Below, piece by piece: positions 51,013 through 61,468 of a stretch of DNA of 64,000 bases; positions within the stretch are counted from its first letter, which is position 1; each line of letters opens with the position of its first letter. Under the pieces are notes generated by a model. The model saw nothing but the letters and a program-made list of their open reading frames with translations. It was not told the DNA's origin and did no database searches. The stretch is from Litoribaculum gwangyangense (GTDB taxonomy: Bacteria; Bacteroidota; Bacteroidia; Flavobacteriales; Flavobacteriaceae), in contig NZ_BAABJW010000002.1 of assembly GCF_039543505.1 (NCBI RefSeq), forward strand, positions 496,001 to 560,000, in the 5' to 3' direction. The position numbers and the translations under genes are program-made.

Positions 51013-52560
51013 TTATTTCCAAGCAGGGTGTTGTTCTAATTGTGGATTTACATCCAATTCTGACTGAGGAATGGGAAATACTTCAGACTTTCCTCCTCTA
51101 TAAACTGGATTATAGCCACTTGCATTATCTGAAACAGCTCTGTTAATGGCGTTTTCTATTTCACCCCAACGTTTTAAATCCATGAAACGTAAACCTTCAA
51201 AAGCAAGTTCAACACGTCTTTCATGCCTTACTATCGCAATCATTTGTTGTTGGTTAACAGCACCTTCAACATTTTCAACTGCTGGCATTCCAACTCTTCC
51301 TCTAATTTGATTAATTAATGCTCGGGCACCAGCAACATCTCCAGTTTCTGCCATAGCTTCAGCACGCATCAACAAAATATCTGCATATCGAATCACATAA
51401 AAATCTTGAGAGCCTTCTCCAAAAACAGCATTTCCTTCCGAATCAGGACCTGTTCTTATGTATTTTTTTTGACCAAAAGTGGTAGGACCATTACTCTGGA
51501 AAGTTCTTAAAGGTTCTGTTAAATAAACTTCCCCTCCATAGTAAATGGAAGCGGTTGCTCTTGGATCCCTGTTTGCACCTCTATTACTAGGATTGTATAA
51601 AGGTGACGAAGTAATTGGTAATCCATCCGTACAATAATAATCATTTGCCAAGTTACGCATGGGTCTAACATCGCCTTTTGGAAACCCATTAAAGGTTCCT
51701 GAAAAAATTTCTCCGTTGTTTGTATCAGCGCCTCTTAAAAAGCGAACTGAAAAAACAACCTCTGGTGATGTTTCATTATCCGGAGTAAACAACTCAGCAT
51801 AATTAGGGTGTAAAGAATAACCTAAGCCCATGGCTTGTTGTGTTAAATTCAATACTCCAAATTCGCCTTCGTAAACTTTATTATACAATTGTACTCTGGC
51901 AAAAAGGCCTAAAGCAGCTCCTTTGGTAGCATAACCATATAAATTATTAGGGTGACTTACAGGTAAGTACTCCACGGCTAATTTTAAATCTTCCCTTATC
52001 TGCTCTGTAATTTGCTCATAAGTGTTTTTAGGAACATAAGCATCATCTAAGGTTTGTGGTTCTGTAATTAAAGGGGCGTCCTCCCAATAAACCGCTAAGT
52101 TAAAGTAGAACAATGCTCTTAAAAAATAGGCTTGACCTGAAAGTTCTTGCTTGGTTTCTAAATCCACCAAATCTTCAGAAATCACCTCTACATTTTTTAT
52201 TACTGAGTTTACCCTTGCGATACCACGGTATAAATCATTCCAAATAGCTCCAGTAGGACCATTAGAAGGGTCTATATTTCCTTCCATAAAATTACCTAAG
52301 CCTTCCCATTTGAAGTTGTTAAAGGAATTATCTCCCAATCCATCGAAACAGGGGAACCCTTGCCAACCATTTAAGTTTCCACCATACATTGATCTCCCTT
52401 GTAAAGCTGAATATACTCCATTTAAAGCTAAAAAGGCATCCTGTTCACTTTTCCAGAAATTATCCTCAGCTATTTGAGTTAATGAGGAACGAGTTATATA
52501 ATCTTGTGTGCAATTGTAAAACGTTATTGCAATGCAAATTGTTAATAATATCTTTTTCAT
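51013..52560 (-). CDS. SusD/RagB-family outer-membrane binding lipoprotein
   Basis: A 515-residue surface lipoprotein (lipobox ending at C17). It has the early EDNFWKSEQDAFLALNGVYSAL-type helix, the AYFLRALFYFNLAVYWEDAPL region (about 145-165) and the C-terminal RHERRVELAFEGLRFMDLKRWG signature, with the usual PIPQSELDVNPQLEQHPAW ending. It is the glycan-binding lid of the SusC encoded 4 bp upstream. Confidence 0.95.
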   Translation of the reverse strand: MKKILLTICIAITFYNCTQDYITRSSLTQIAEDNFWKSEQDAFLALNGVYSALQGRSMYGGNLNGWQGFPCFDGLGDNSFNNFKWEGLGNFMEGNIDPSNGPTGAIWNDLYRGIARVNSVIKNVEVISEDLVDLETKQELSGQAYFLRALFYFNLAVYWEDAPLITEPQTLDDAYVPKNTYEQITEQIREDLKLAVEYLPVSHPNNLYGYATKGAALGLFARVQLYNKVYEGEFGVLNLTQQAMGLGYSLHPNYAELFTPDNETSPEVVFSVRFLRGADTNNGEIFSGTFNGFPKGDVRPMRNLANDYYCTDGLPITSSPLYNPSNRGANRDPRATASIYYGGEVYLTEPLRTFQSNGPTTFGQKKYIRTGPDSEGNAVFGEGSQDFYVIRYADILLMRAEAMAETGDVAGARALINQIRGRVGMPAVENVEGAVNQQQMIAIVRHERRVELAFEGLRFMDLKRWGEIENAINRAVSDNASGYNPVYRGGKSEVFPIPQSELDVNPQLEQHPAWK

Positions 52561-52564
52561 AGTC

Positions 52565-55500
52565 TTATAATTTTGCGTTTAAACCGAACGTGATTGTTTT
52601 ATATAGGGGTGCGTTTCTATTACTTTGATTTCCAGATCCGCCTTCAGGATCAAAATATTCTAAACCAGTAAAGGTTAATAGGTTTTGTGCCCCTAGAAAG
52701 ATTCTAAGTTTAGTCATACCTATTTTTTGTAAAACGTCTGTTGGTAAAGAATAACCGAGTTCAATTGATTTTAACCTGAGGTATGACGCATCTTGCACGT
52801 AGAAAGAAGATACTCTGGTATTGTTCTGTCCACCAACTCTGGGTAAATTAATACTTGGATTTTCGGGTGTCCATCTATTAATCCAATATTTTAATACGTT
52901 ACTTCTATCATCTGCCATAGGTAAATTACCGTTACCCATAAGCAATCTATCAACACCGCTTACACCTTGAAATAAAAAGTTAAAATCAAAACCTTTATAT
53001 TCAAAAGAACCATTGAAATTAATCAATAAATCTGGATTTGGATTTCCTATGATGGTTCTATCATCATCATCAACTACACCATCTGGGACTCCATCTGGGC
53101 CTGATATATCAGCATATTTTAAGTCACCTGGTCCTGTATTGATATTACCAAACTGCGTGGGTGAATTGGCTATTTCATCTAAATCCTGAAACACTCCTAT
53201 AGCTCTAAAACCGTAATAAGAACCAAACGCTTCACCAATTCTGATTATACTAGTATTAGTAATGGTTTCCTCACCACCATCTCCTAATCCAGTAACTTCA
53301 TTTTTGAGGAATTTCGTCATATTAGCTCCAACGCTAAATTTAATATCGTCTCCTATGTTATCTCTATAATTAAGTGCCAATTCAAGACCTTTGTTAATCA
53401 TGGATGCCGCGTTAATAGCTCCTAAATTAGTTACTCCCAAAGTGTTTGGTATTGGGAAATTATCATATAAAATATCTTGACTATCTCTACTGAAGTAATC
53501 CGCAACAAACTCGACTTTATTTTTAAACATGTTCAAATCCAGACCAAAATCATACTGCTCCGTAAGCTCCCATCTTATACTCGGATTAGCTATACCTGTA
53601 ACAGCAACACCAACCACACTCACATCATTTCCTAAAACGTAATCTTGATCAGGGTTATAGGTTTGCTCGTAAATGTATCTACCAATTCTATTATTTCCAC
53701 TTTCACCCCAGCTAACTCTTAGCTTTAGGTTGTTAATAAAATCTGCTTTATCCAAGAATTTTTCTTCTGAAATTCTCCAACCAACCGAAGCCGAAGGAAA
53801 GTTACCATACAAATTACCTAATCCAAACCTCGATGTTCCATCTCTCCTGATACTAAACTGTGCGAAATATTTACCATCAAAATCATAATTTAATCTTCCA
53901 AAAAAGGATTGCAAAACATCTTCTGCTGCCCCACCTGAAACAGCAGGATTAGTAATACCTCCACCATTAAACTCCTCTATATTGTTGGTTGGAAATCCAC
54001 TTAAGGTACCACTAAAGTTGTCTGTTCTGAAATAAGAAACGGTATGCCCTAGCAAAATGCCCAAATTGTTTTTGCCAGCAATGGTTTTATTGTATTTTAA
54101 TACATTTTCATTTAGTAATGTGTACTCTAAGTTGGTTGCATTATCTAAGTTGTTTAAAGTACCTACAATAACTGGCACCCCATCATAAGAAAACAGAGAT
54201 TCTACAGGGCTAAAGTCTGAGTTATTGGTATATTCAATATTAGCACTTCCACTAGTTTCAAAGGATAAATCTTTGGTCAGTTGAAAAGACATACCTATTC
54301 TTTGACTAAGATTAAATGTATCACCAACATAATTTCCTAAGAAGCCTCTTCGTAATGGGTTTTGCGTTAAAAATGATGCATTGGAATTTTCCCATGCCCC
54401 ATCTACGACACCATATTGCCCATTACTATAAAAAACAGGAATGGTAGGAGCCGTTCTTTGCAATTGATAAAGAATTCCATTATCGCCACTAAATGCTGCT
54501 TGTTGTCCTTGATTATTAAAACCTGATCCAGTTGGGCCTTCTAATCGTCTCCAAAACATATTGGTGTTACTGTTTAGGGTAAACCATTCTTTAAGTTTAG
54601 AATTTATGTTAAAGCTTAAATTGTAACGTTCGGTTTTAAACTTACTTCTTACTATGGCATCCTGACCTAAGTAACCCATAGAAATTCTATATGTAGTTTT
54701 TTCACTACCTCCAGAAAATGCTAAGTTATGTGATTGTATGGAAGCTTGTCTTAGAATTTCCTCAGCCCAATTCGTATTGGCAAACTGATCAGGAGACGAT
54801 CCTGTTCTTATGGCCTCCAATTGACTAGAAGTATATCTTGGTAAAAAACCAGGTCCATCTTCGTTTCTAAACTTCTCATTCATCAAGGTCGCATAATCTA
54901 ATGAACCTAAAAATTCTGGAAGTACAGTGGCTTCTTGAATTCCATAATAACTATTATAATTGATTTCAAATTTATCGGCTGTTCCTCTTCTTGTAGTCAC
55001 CAAAACGACCCCATTTGCTCCTCGAGCACCATAAATAGCTCCAGCTGAGGCATCCTTTAAAACGGTTATACTTTCAATATCCGCTGGTGCTAAACTGTTG
55101 AATACCGATAAATCATCATATTGAATGTTATCAATAACTATTAAAGGTGCTGTACCCCCAAAAGTACCGATACCCCTAATGACAATGGAAGATCCATCTG
55201 CCCCAGGGTTTCCCGTAGTTTGAGTTAATTGAACACCAGAGAAACGTCCGTACATTAATTGTCCAGAATTTGTAACAGGTTGATTAACTTCTTCTTTAAA
55301 AGTTACTGATTGTACTGATGATGTTAAATCTACTTTTTTCTGGGTCCCATAACCAACCACAACAACTTCGTCAAGTTGAGCTGTATCTTCCTGCAACGTT
55401 ATTTGGTAAGTTTTAGCAGATTCAACTGTTATTCTAGTAGTTTGGAAACCTACAAAGGAAATTTCCAAAACATCGCCTTGTGAGGCCTCAATTGAAAATG

Positions 55501-55669
55501 CGCCATCAAAATCTGTAGTTGTACCAGTTTTTGTGTTCACTTTAATAATAGTAGCTCCCGGCAAAGGTTGAGAATTACTATCAGTTACTGTTCCAGAAAT
55601 TGTGTTTTGTGAAAATGCTAGCTGCCCAATTGGAACTAGCAGCAGAAAATAAAATAATAGTACTTTCAT
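52565..55669 (-). CDS. SusC-family TonB-dependent glycan transporter
   Basis: A 1034-residue outer-membrane transporter (signal 1-20) with a carboxypeptidase-regulatory-like domain (about 22-95, VTDSNSQPLPGATI), TonB-box-like DEVVVVGYGTQKK (about 98-110), a plug (about 115-225) and the barrel. Unlike the SusC at 39449-43021 it has no STN domain, consistent with control by the hybrid two-component regulator next to it rather than by FecI/FecR. It is the first gene of the minus-strand operon; its 132-bp upstream region has no full consensus promoter (CATCTTTG is the nearest -7 match). Confidence 0.95.
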   Translation of the reverse strand: MKVLLFYFLLLVPIGQLAFSQNTISGTVTDSNSQPLPGATIIKVNTKTGTTTDFDGAFSIEASQGDVLEISFVGFQTTRITVESAKTYQITLQEDTAQLDEVVVVGYGTQKKVDLTSSVQSVTFKEEVNQPVTNSGQLMYGRFSGVQLTQTTGNPGADGSSIVIRGIGTFGGTAPLIVIDNIQYDDLSVFNSLAPADIESITVLKDASAGAIYGARGANGVVLVTTRRGTADKFEINYNSYYGIQEATVLPEFLGSLDYATLMNEKFRNEDGPGFLPRYTSSQLEAIRTGSSPDQFANTNWAEEILRQASIQSHNLAFSGGSEKTTYRISMGYLGQDAIVRSKFKTERYNLSFNINSKLKEWFTLNSNTNMFWRRLEGPTGSGFNNQGQQAAFSGDNGILYQLQRTAPTIPVFYSNGQYGVVDGAWENSNASFLTQNPLRRGFLGNYVGDTFNLSQRIGMSFQLTKDLSFETSGSANIEYTNNSDFSPVESLFSYDGVPVIVGTLNNLDNATNLEYTLLNENVLKYNKTIAGKNNLGILLGHTVSYFRTDNFSGTLSGFPTNNIEEFNGGGITNPAVSGGAAEDVLQSFFGRLNYDFDGKYFAQFSIRRDGTSRFGLGNLYGNFPSASVGWRISEEKFLDKADFINNLKLRVSWGESGNNRIGRYIYEQTYNPDQDYVLGNDVSVVGVAVTGIANPSIRWELTEQYDFGLDLNMFKNKVEFVADYFSRDSQDILYDNFPIPNTLGVTNLGAINAASMINKGLELALNYRDNIGDDIKFSVGANMTKFLKNEVTGLGDGGEETITNTSIIRIGEAFGSYYGFRAIGVFQDLDEIANSPTQFGNINTGPGDLKYADISGPDGVPDGVVDDDDRTIIGNPNPDLLINFNGSFEYKGFDFNFLFQGVSGVDRLLMGNGNLPMADDRSNVLKYWINRWTPENPSINLPRVGGQNNTRVSSFYVQDASYLRLKSIELGYSLPTDVLQKIGMTKLRIFLGAQNLLTFTGLEYFDPEGGSGNQSNRNAPLYKTITFGLNAKL

Positions 55670-55801
55670 AAATTTAGTTTATAGAGTTAGTTTAGTTAAT
55701 AATCTATAAACAAAGATGAAAATAATATAATGTTAACAGAAGGTTAAATAAATCAATTAGGGGTTCAAATAATGCAAACGCTTTAAAACAGTGGCTATAT
55801 G

Positions 55802-58800
55802 CTACTTATTTATTAACTCTTTGTATTTTGAAGGCAAACAATTGAACTGTTTTTTGAAAGAAGTCTTAAAGTACTTGTAGTCATTAAAACCAACTTCATA
55901 AGCTATTTGGTTTAGGTTTAAATCTGAAGATAAAATAAGCTGCGCAGATTTCTTTAAACGAATAGACCTTATAAATGCGGTTAAAGAGAGTCCCGTTAAC
56001 GATTTGATTTTTCTGTATAAGGTTGACTGACTCATAAATAATTCATCAACCATATTTTCTATCCCAAAATCGGTATTGTGCAAATTGTTTTCTACTAAGA
56101 GAATCGCTTTATGAATGAAAGCATTCTCGGTATCATCCTCATTTTCTATTTTGGTAGCTGTAGGTTCAAAACGAACTTTATTGAGTAAATGAGCTCTTAA
56201 CTTTTCTCTATTTTCAAGCAAACTTTCTATTCTAGCCTTAATTACTTTGGCATTGAATGGTTTTGTAACATAATCATCAGCACCCGTTTTAAGGCCTTCA
56301 ATTTCAAAAACAGTAGAAGTTCTGGCAGTTAACAAGATAATAGGTATATGGGATGTTGTGATTTGAGATTTCAATTCTTTGCAAAGTGTGATACCATCTT
56401 TTCCTGGCATCATTACATCACTAATTATCAAATCGGGGATTTCACTAGATGCTCTTTGAAAACCGGAATCTCCATCGTTTGCCTGTATTACGGCATAGGT
56501 ATCTGAAAGTATATCTTTTAGATAGGTTAATATTTCTGGATTATCATCAATAATTAATACAGAATGCTCTTTAGCCTCTATGCTTAAATTCTCAATATTT
56601 TCAATAGTATCGGTGGTTTTATAACCTTTAATATTATCAGAAGTCAGGAAATTTTCATCAATAAATCCTTCATACAAGTTGGCATTCATTGAAAGTTTGA
56701 TAACAAATTCTGTTCCTTCATTTAACTTACTGTTAACGCTGATACTTCCGTGATGTAATTCAATTATCTTTTTTGAAAATGACAAACCAATACCACTCCC
56801 AATCATTCTAGCCGTATTAGCGGACTTAATTTGAAAAAAACGATCAAATATTTTTTCCATATCTTCAGCATTCATTCCTATACCCGTATCTTTTATAGAA
56901 ATGATACAAAATTCAGAATCTACATCAATTTTCATGATTATCTCATCGCCTTGATTGGTATATTTTATGGCGTTTGATAAAATATTGCATAAAACGATTT
57001 CCATTTTATTTCTATCAAAAGGAAATAAAATTTCTTCCTGTTTAGGTTTAAATTTATATTTAACGTGTTTAGCTTTAGCAGCTTCTTTAAAGTACAAGTA
57101 CACTTCCCTTGAAAATCTCACAAAATTACCTTGCGAAACACTCAACTTAAGCAACCCATGATCGGCCTTCCTAAAATCTAATAATTGATTGATTAGATTT
57201 AAAAGTCTACTTGTATTTCTATCTATATAGCTCAAGTTTTTTGAAACTTTTGTGGGCAAATTTTCACTTTCCAAAAGCTCCTTCAATGGACTTATTATTA
57301 AGGTTAAAGGTGTTCTGAATTCATGCGATATATTAGTGAAGAAGTTTAGCTTCGCCTCGGTTAATTCAATTTCTTTCTCTTTATCAATTCTTGCAATTTC
57401 TAAGTTATTTTTAAGTTTTAATTTATCACTATTCGACTGTATTAGGTAAAATACAGCACCTAACACCAAAAGAGCATATAAAATAATGGCAAAGCTACTC
57501 GTCCAAGGGGAACCCAATAAAACAATATCTATGGATTTTGGCTGGCTCCAGTTTTGATTATCACGTGAAGCTTCCACTTTTAATTTGTAATTACCTGGTG
57601 ATAATCCTGCAAAGTTTATTTCGTTTCTGTTTTGTAAATCTATCCATTGATCGTGGTATCCTTCCAGAGAATAACGATATTTTATATTTAATTGTCCTAA
57701 AAAATCATTGGCAATAAACCGAGTTGAAAAAAAATTATCTCTATGGCTTAGTTTTATTTTGTCAGCATAATTAAAATTCTTATCCAATATTTGATTGCCG
57801 GATTTATATTCAACCAACTCATTATTAACTCTTAATGAAGTAAAAATAATTTCTGGGATTACATTGAAGTTCTTAATGTTTTTTGGATTAAAAAAGGTAA
57901 TATTATCAATCCCTCCAAAATAAATTAATTCATTTTTATAGTTGAAAAAACTTTTGTTATTGAATGAGGTTGATCTTACACCATTAATATCGCCATAGCT
58001 AATAATAGTTTTATCGGTATCATTATACTTTACAATTTCAGTATGGGTACTAAGCCATAAATTTGAATTTTCATCAAAGGTTAGCGAGCAAATAAAATCA
58101 CTATTTAAACCATTTTTTCGAGTGATGATATCATCAATAACCAGCTTTTTATCTTTGTTATTAAGCTTGATTAAACCATTGGGGGTTGCTAACCAAATAT
58201 TATTCCCCTTAATTAATGTAGAATTTATAATAACACTGGGTAACTTTCCTTCCAAGAAATTAGACTGATGTATAAATTTATGATGGCTTTTATCATACAA
58301 ATGCAATCCGTTATAAGTGCTTATCCAGATATTATTATTAGGGTCTTTTTTAATGGCAGTTATACGATTGCTTTCAATTTTATAGTCATCAGTTAGGTTT
58401 TCAGAGTAAATAGTGTAAGAAGCATTGTCGGTTATTTTGTTTAAATCAACAATCGCTAAACCTAGCTGCTGGGTTCCTATGTAAAGTATATTTTCATCAA
58501 TTAAGAAAGACGTAATTTTATTAAGTTTTGTTTTTGAACTAAAAATTATTTTATTGGATAAAAGATTGAAAATATGGAACCCGTCCTGGGTTCCAATATA
58601 AAGCTTATTGTCGTTTTCATATAATTCGTTAATTTTTATTCGTCCAACTTCCTCAATCAAAGAAAGGCTATCAAAATCCTCCCCAAAATATAGCCCATTG
58701 AAGGTTCCAATAAATATTTTTTCCTCACTTTTATAAATACTGGTGCAGTTTAGAAAGCCTTTTAAATCAGTATTTGTTATGAGCTTATCGGCATTGTTAA

Positions 58801-59815
58801 AACCATTTCCTTCCAATAATTTAACCAAACCTCCATTTGCAGTGGCCAACCAAGTAACATTATTCTTGTCTTGATGTATATTTAAAATGGTATTGTAATT
58901 ACCACTTATTTTATCAGAATTTCTTGGAATCAATTCTATTTCACTAAATTTTGAAAGGTTTTCATTACTTCTGTAAATTCCCCTTCCCCATGTACCTATC
59001 CATAGCCTATTATATTTGTCTAGAGATAGTTTCCTAGAAAAATTACTTACAACTCCTGTTTCAATTTCTTCAATGGATTCTGTGTAAAAATTAAAATTAT
59101 ATAGTTTGGTGTTCTTGCCAGAAACGGCAATCCAAACCTTATTTCTGCTTACATCGGCCAGTAAATCGGTTATTTGATTTTTAAGGACAAATGTGTTAAT
59201 TATTTCATAGGAAGCATTGAATTGTAATAGTCTAATACCAGTGGAAATCCAGATGTTATCTTTAAAATCAATTTCAATACTGTATACAGATTGATTAAAA
59301 TTTATTTGGTTTAGTAATTTTTCATTCTTAAAATCTAAAATATAAACACCATGACTCCATGTGCCAATCCAAATATTACCATTACTGTCTTGTGATAAAG
59401 CTGTAATTCTTAAATCGCCTTCATTAGCTAAATCGATTAAATAATTAAGGTTTTTTACTTGATTATTTTTTATATCCAAATAAGATAAACCACCACTTTT
59501 TGTTCCTATCCATAAATTTGAATCTTCATCTAAAAAAAGAACTTCAATGTTTTCATTTAATAGTTCTTCATATTCATCACTAGGCTTAATATATTCATAA
59601 TCAAACCCATTAAATTTTGTAATACCATTTTCTGTACCAATCCATTTCATGTTTAAATCATCACTTACTATGCTAGACGCATAATTGTGGGATAAACCCT
59701 GTTTGGTGGTAATAAAGTCAACAACATAATTAATATCATTCTCTTGAGAAGCCATAAAAAATGGACACAAGAGATATATTGAAACAAAAACTTTTTTTAA
59801 ATAGCGGTTAAACAT
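55802..59815 (-). CDS. Hybrid two-component system regulator (HTCS) of the sulfatase locus
   Basis: A protein of 1337 residues combining sensor and regulator in one chain. After a signal peptide there are two-component-regulator propeller repeats (about 25-670, repeated NLWIGT / NIWIGT strands), a Y_Y_Y domain (about 690-760), a transmembrane helix (about 775-795), HisKA with the phosphorylated His in FTNISHEFRTPLT near 830, an HATPase domain (about 935-1050), a receiver domain (about 1085-1200, Asp near 1128 in IISDVMMPGKDG) and an AraC-type DNA-binding domain (about 1235-1335). Such proteins bind an oligosaccharide in the periplasm and switch on the adjoining locus. The start at 59815 is preferred over a longer frame because it opens the signal peptide. 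Confidence 0.94.
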   Translation of the reverse strand: MFNRYLKKVFVSIYLLCPFFMASQENDINYVVDFITTKQGLSHNYASSIVSDDLNMKWIGTENGITKFNGFDYEYIKPSDEYEELLNENIEVLFLDEDSNLWIGTKSGGLSYLDIKNNQVKNLNYLIDLANEGDLRITALSQDSNGNIWIGTWSHGVYILDFKNEKLLNQINFNQSVYSIEIDFKDNIWISTGIRLLQFNASYEIINTFVLKNQITDLLADVSRNKVWIAVSGKNTKLYNFNFYTESIEEIETGVVSNFSRKLSLDKYNRLWIGTWGRGIYRSNENLSKFSEIELIPRNSDKISGNYNTILNIHQDKNNVTWLATANGGLVKLLEGNGFNNADKLITNTDLKGFLNCTSIYKSEEKIFIGTFNGLYFGEDFDSLSLIEEVGRIKINELYENDNKLYIGTQDGFHIFNLLSNKIIFSSKTKLNKITSFLIDENILYIGTQQLGLAIVDLNKITDNASYTIYSENLTDDYKIESNRITAIKKDPNNNIWISTYNGLHLYDKSHHKFIHQSNFLEGKLPSVIINSTLIKGNNIWLATPNGLIKLNNKDKKLVIDDIITRKNGLNSDFICSLTFDENSNLWLSTHTEIVKYNDTDKTIISYGDINGVRSTSFNNKSFFNYKNELIYFGGIDNITFFNPKNIKNFNVIPEIIFTSLRVNNELVEYKSGNQILDKNFNYADKIKLSHRDNFFSTRFIANDFLGQLNIKYRYSLEGYHDQWIDLQNRNEINFAGLSPGNYKLKVEASRDNQNWSQPKSIDIVLLGSPWTSSFAIILYALLVLGAVFYLIQSNSDKLKLKNNLEIARIDKEKEIELTEAKLNFFTNISHEFRTPLTLIISPLKELLESENLPTKVSKNLSYIDRNTSRLLNLINQLLDFRKADHGLLKLSVSQGNFVRFSREVYLYFKEAAKAKHVKYKFKPKQEEILFPFDRNKMEIVLCNILSNAIKYTNQGDEIIMKIDVDSEFCIISIKDTGIGMNAEDMEKIFDRFFQIKSANTARMIGSGIGLSFSKKIIELHHGSISVNSKLNEGTEFVIKLSMNANLYEGFIDENFLTSDNIKGYKTTDTIENIENLSIEAKEHSVLIIDDNPEILTYLKDILSDTYAVIQANDGDSGFQRASSEIPDLIISDVMMPGKDGITLCKELKSQITTSHIPIILLTARTSTVFEIEGLKTGADDYVTKPFNAKVIKARIESLLENREKLRAHLLNKVRFEPTATKIENEDDTENAFIHKAILLVENNLHNTDFGIENMVDELFMSQSTLYRKIKSLTGLSLTAFIRSIRLKKSAQLILSSDLNLNQIAYEVGFNDYKYFKTSFKKQFNCLPSKYKELINK

Positions 59816-59975
59816 TTTTTTGTTAAAATTAATTGATTGACTTTTTAGTAAATGTATCAATTTAGTTATTGCATTTCCAAGGTTAATATACAATTTTTCA
59901 TAATTGATTTTATGGTTGACCTCTCAGTGACCCTATATTGAGTTATTTATCCCCATGCTGATTTATACATAATAA

Positions 59976-59983
59976 TAGCTTTG
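59976..59983 (+). promoter_or_regulatory. Candidate -7 promoter element of the plus-strand sulfatase operon
   Basis: TAGCTTTG matches TAnnTTTG and lies 50 bp before the sulfatase start in the 218-bp region divergent from the HTCS gene. No TTG is found at -33, which would fit an activator-dependent promoter. Confidence 0.42.
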
Positions 59984-60033
59984 TAATAAACTTTAAATTT
60001 CCGATTCGGAATTTTAATATAATCTTCTCTAAA

Positions 60034-61464
60034 ATGAAAAAAAAACTCTTTTTAATGATTTCATTTTTTGTTAGCTTTCTATTAGTTAATGCCCAAAGCA
60101 AATCAAAAAACTCCCAACAACCAAATATCATCATTATTCTTGTTGATGACTTAGGTTATGAGGATGTTGGTTTTAATGGGTGTAAAGACATCCTAACTCC
60201 TAATATAGATAAGATATCCAAACAAGGGGCTAAATTTATTAATGGCTATGTTAGCTATGTAGTTTGTGGTCCAAGTAGAGCGGGATTGATCACAGGGCGT
60301 TATCAAGATCGCTTTGGCTTTGGTAGAAATCCATTATTTGCTCCCAACGATCCTGAAATGGGTTTGCCGTTAAGCGAAGAGACCTTAGCCGAAGCCCTAA
60401 AAAAATCCAATTATAAATCGGTAGCATTGGGCAAATGGCATTTAGGAGCTCATGAAAGCTTGCGCCCTTTAAAACGTGGATTTGACGACTTTTATGGTTT
60501 TTTAAGTGGAGGACATCAATATTTCCCAGATGAATGGACTTTGAAGGATGAATATGAGGTAAATACACAATTTGATGCCTATAGAACCAAACTTTTAAGA
60601 GACAATACCCGTGTTGAGGAAACCGAATATTTAACCGATGCATTATCTAGAGAAGCGGTGAACTATATAGAAAAATATAAGGATGATTCTTTTTTTATGT
60701 ATTTAGCATATAATGCCCCTCATACGCCATTACAAGCTACTGAAAAATATCTAAGCAGATATGTTTCAATTAAAGACGAGAAAAGGAAAACATATGCAGC
60801 TATGGTAAGTGCTGTTGATGACGGGGTTGGAAAAATTTTGAATAAATTAGAAGCATTATCTCTTACTGAAAATACAATAATTTTCTTTTTATCAGATAAT
60901 GGTGGTCCAGAAAACCATAACGCATCTAACAATGGTGTTTTAAGAGGAGGAAAAAGCGATGTTTTTGAAGGTGGTATCAGGGTGCCATTTGCTATGATGT
61001 GGCCTAAAAAAATTCCAAGCAATATAGTGTATGACAAACCCATAATTTCTCTTGACATTTTTGCAACAGCTATAGCTCAAACGAAAACATCCATCAAGTC
61101 CAAAAACAAAATTGATGGTGTTAACTTGGTGCCATTTTTGACAGGAGAAAGCAACGAAACTCCACATGATTACTTGTTTTGGAGAAAATTTGATGCTAAT
61201 GATTATGCTTGTAGAGATTTAGATGGAGAAAAAATTGCCTTTAGAAAAGGTAATATCATGTTATTTGATTTAAAAAATGACATTTCTGAAAAAAATAATT
61301 TAATAGATATAAAACCTCAATCTTTTGATTTTTTAAAAAATATTTACTTTAACTGGGAAAGCGAAATGCTAGACCCTATTTTTCTAGGTTTAGGAGAAGA
61401 TTCTGAATACAGTAAATTGCATCCAGATAGATTTATTAGAAAAAACAATCCAAATAAAAATTAA
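60034..61464 (+). CDS. Secreted sulfatase (type I, formylglycine-dependent)
   Basis: A 476-residue exported sulfatase with a cleavable signal peptide (1-20, ending VNAQ). The formylglycine cysteine is C78 in VVCGPSRAGLITGRYQ; VDDLGYEDVG provides the metal-binding Asp pair, and GKWHLG and SDNGGPENHN complete the active site. Its nearest relative in the window is the sulfatase at 47160-48593 (shared YQ-RFGF and GFDEFYGFLAGG/GFDDFYGFLSGG-like blocks), so the two may attack related sulfate esters. First gene of the plus-strand run; the next starts 4 bp later. Confidence 0.94.
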   Translation: MKKKLFLMISFFVSFLLVNAQSKSKNSQQPNIIIILVDDLGYEDVGFNGCKDILTPNIDKISKQGAKFINGYVSYVVCGPSRAGLITGRYQDRFGFGRNPLFAPNDPEMGLPLSEETLAEALKKSNYKSVALGKWHLGAHESLRPLKRGFDDFYGFLSGGHQYFPDEWTLKDEYEVNTQFDAYRTKLLRDNTRVEETEYLTDALSREAVNYIEKYKDDSFFMYLAYNAPHTPLQATEKYLSRYVSIKDEKRKTYAAMVSAVDDGVGKILNKLEALSLTENTIIFFLSDNGGPENHNASNNGVLRGGKSDVFEGGIRVPFAMMWPKKIPSNIVYDKPIISLDIFATAIAQTKTSIKSKNKIDGVNLVPFLTGESNETPHDYLFWRKFDANDYACRDLDGEKIAFRKGNIMLFDLKNDISEKNNLIDIKPQSFDFLKNIYFNWESEMLDPIFLGLGEDSEYSKLHPDRFIRKNNPNKN

Positions 61465-61468
61465 ATAA

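Noticed and set aside
60290..60643. 117-codon open frame antisense to the sulfatase at 60034
   Set aside because: Overlaps the conserved sulfatase catalytic region and has no recognisable protein features.
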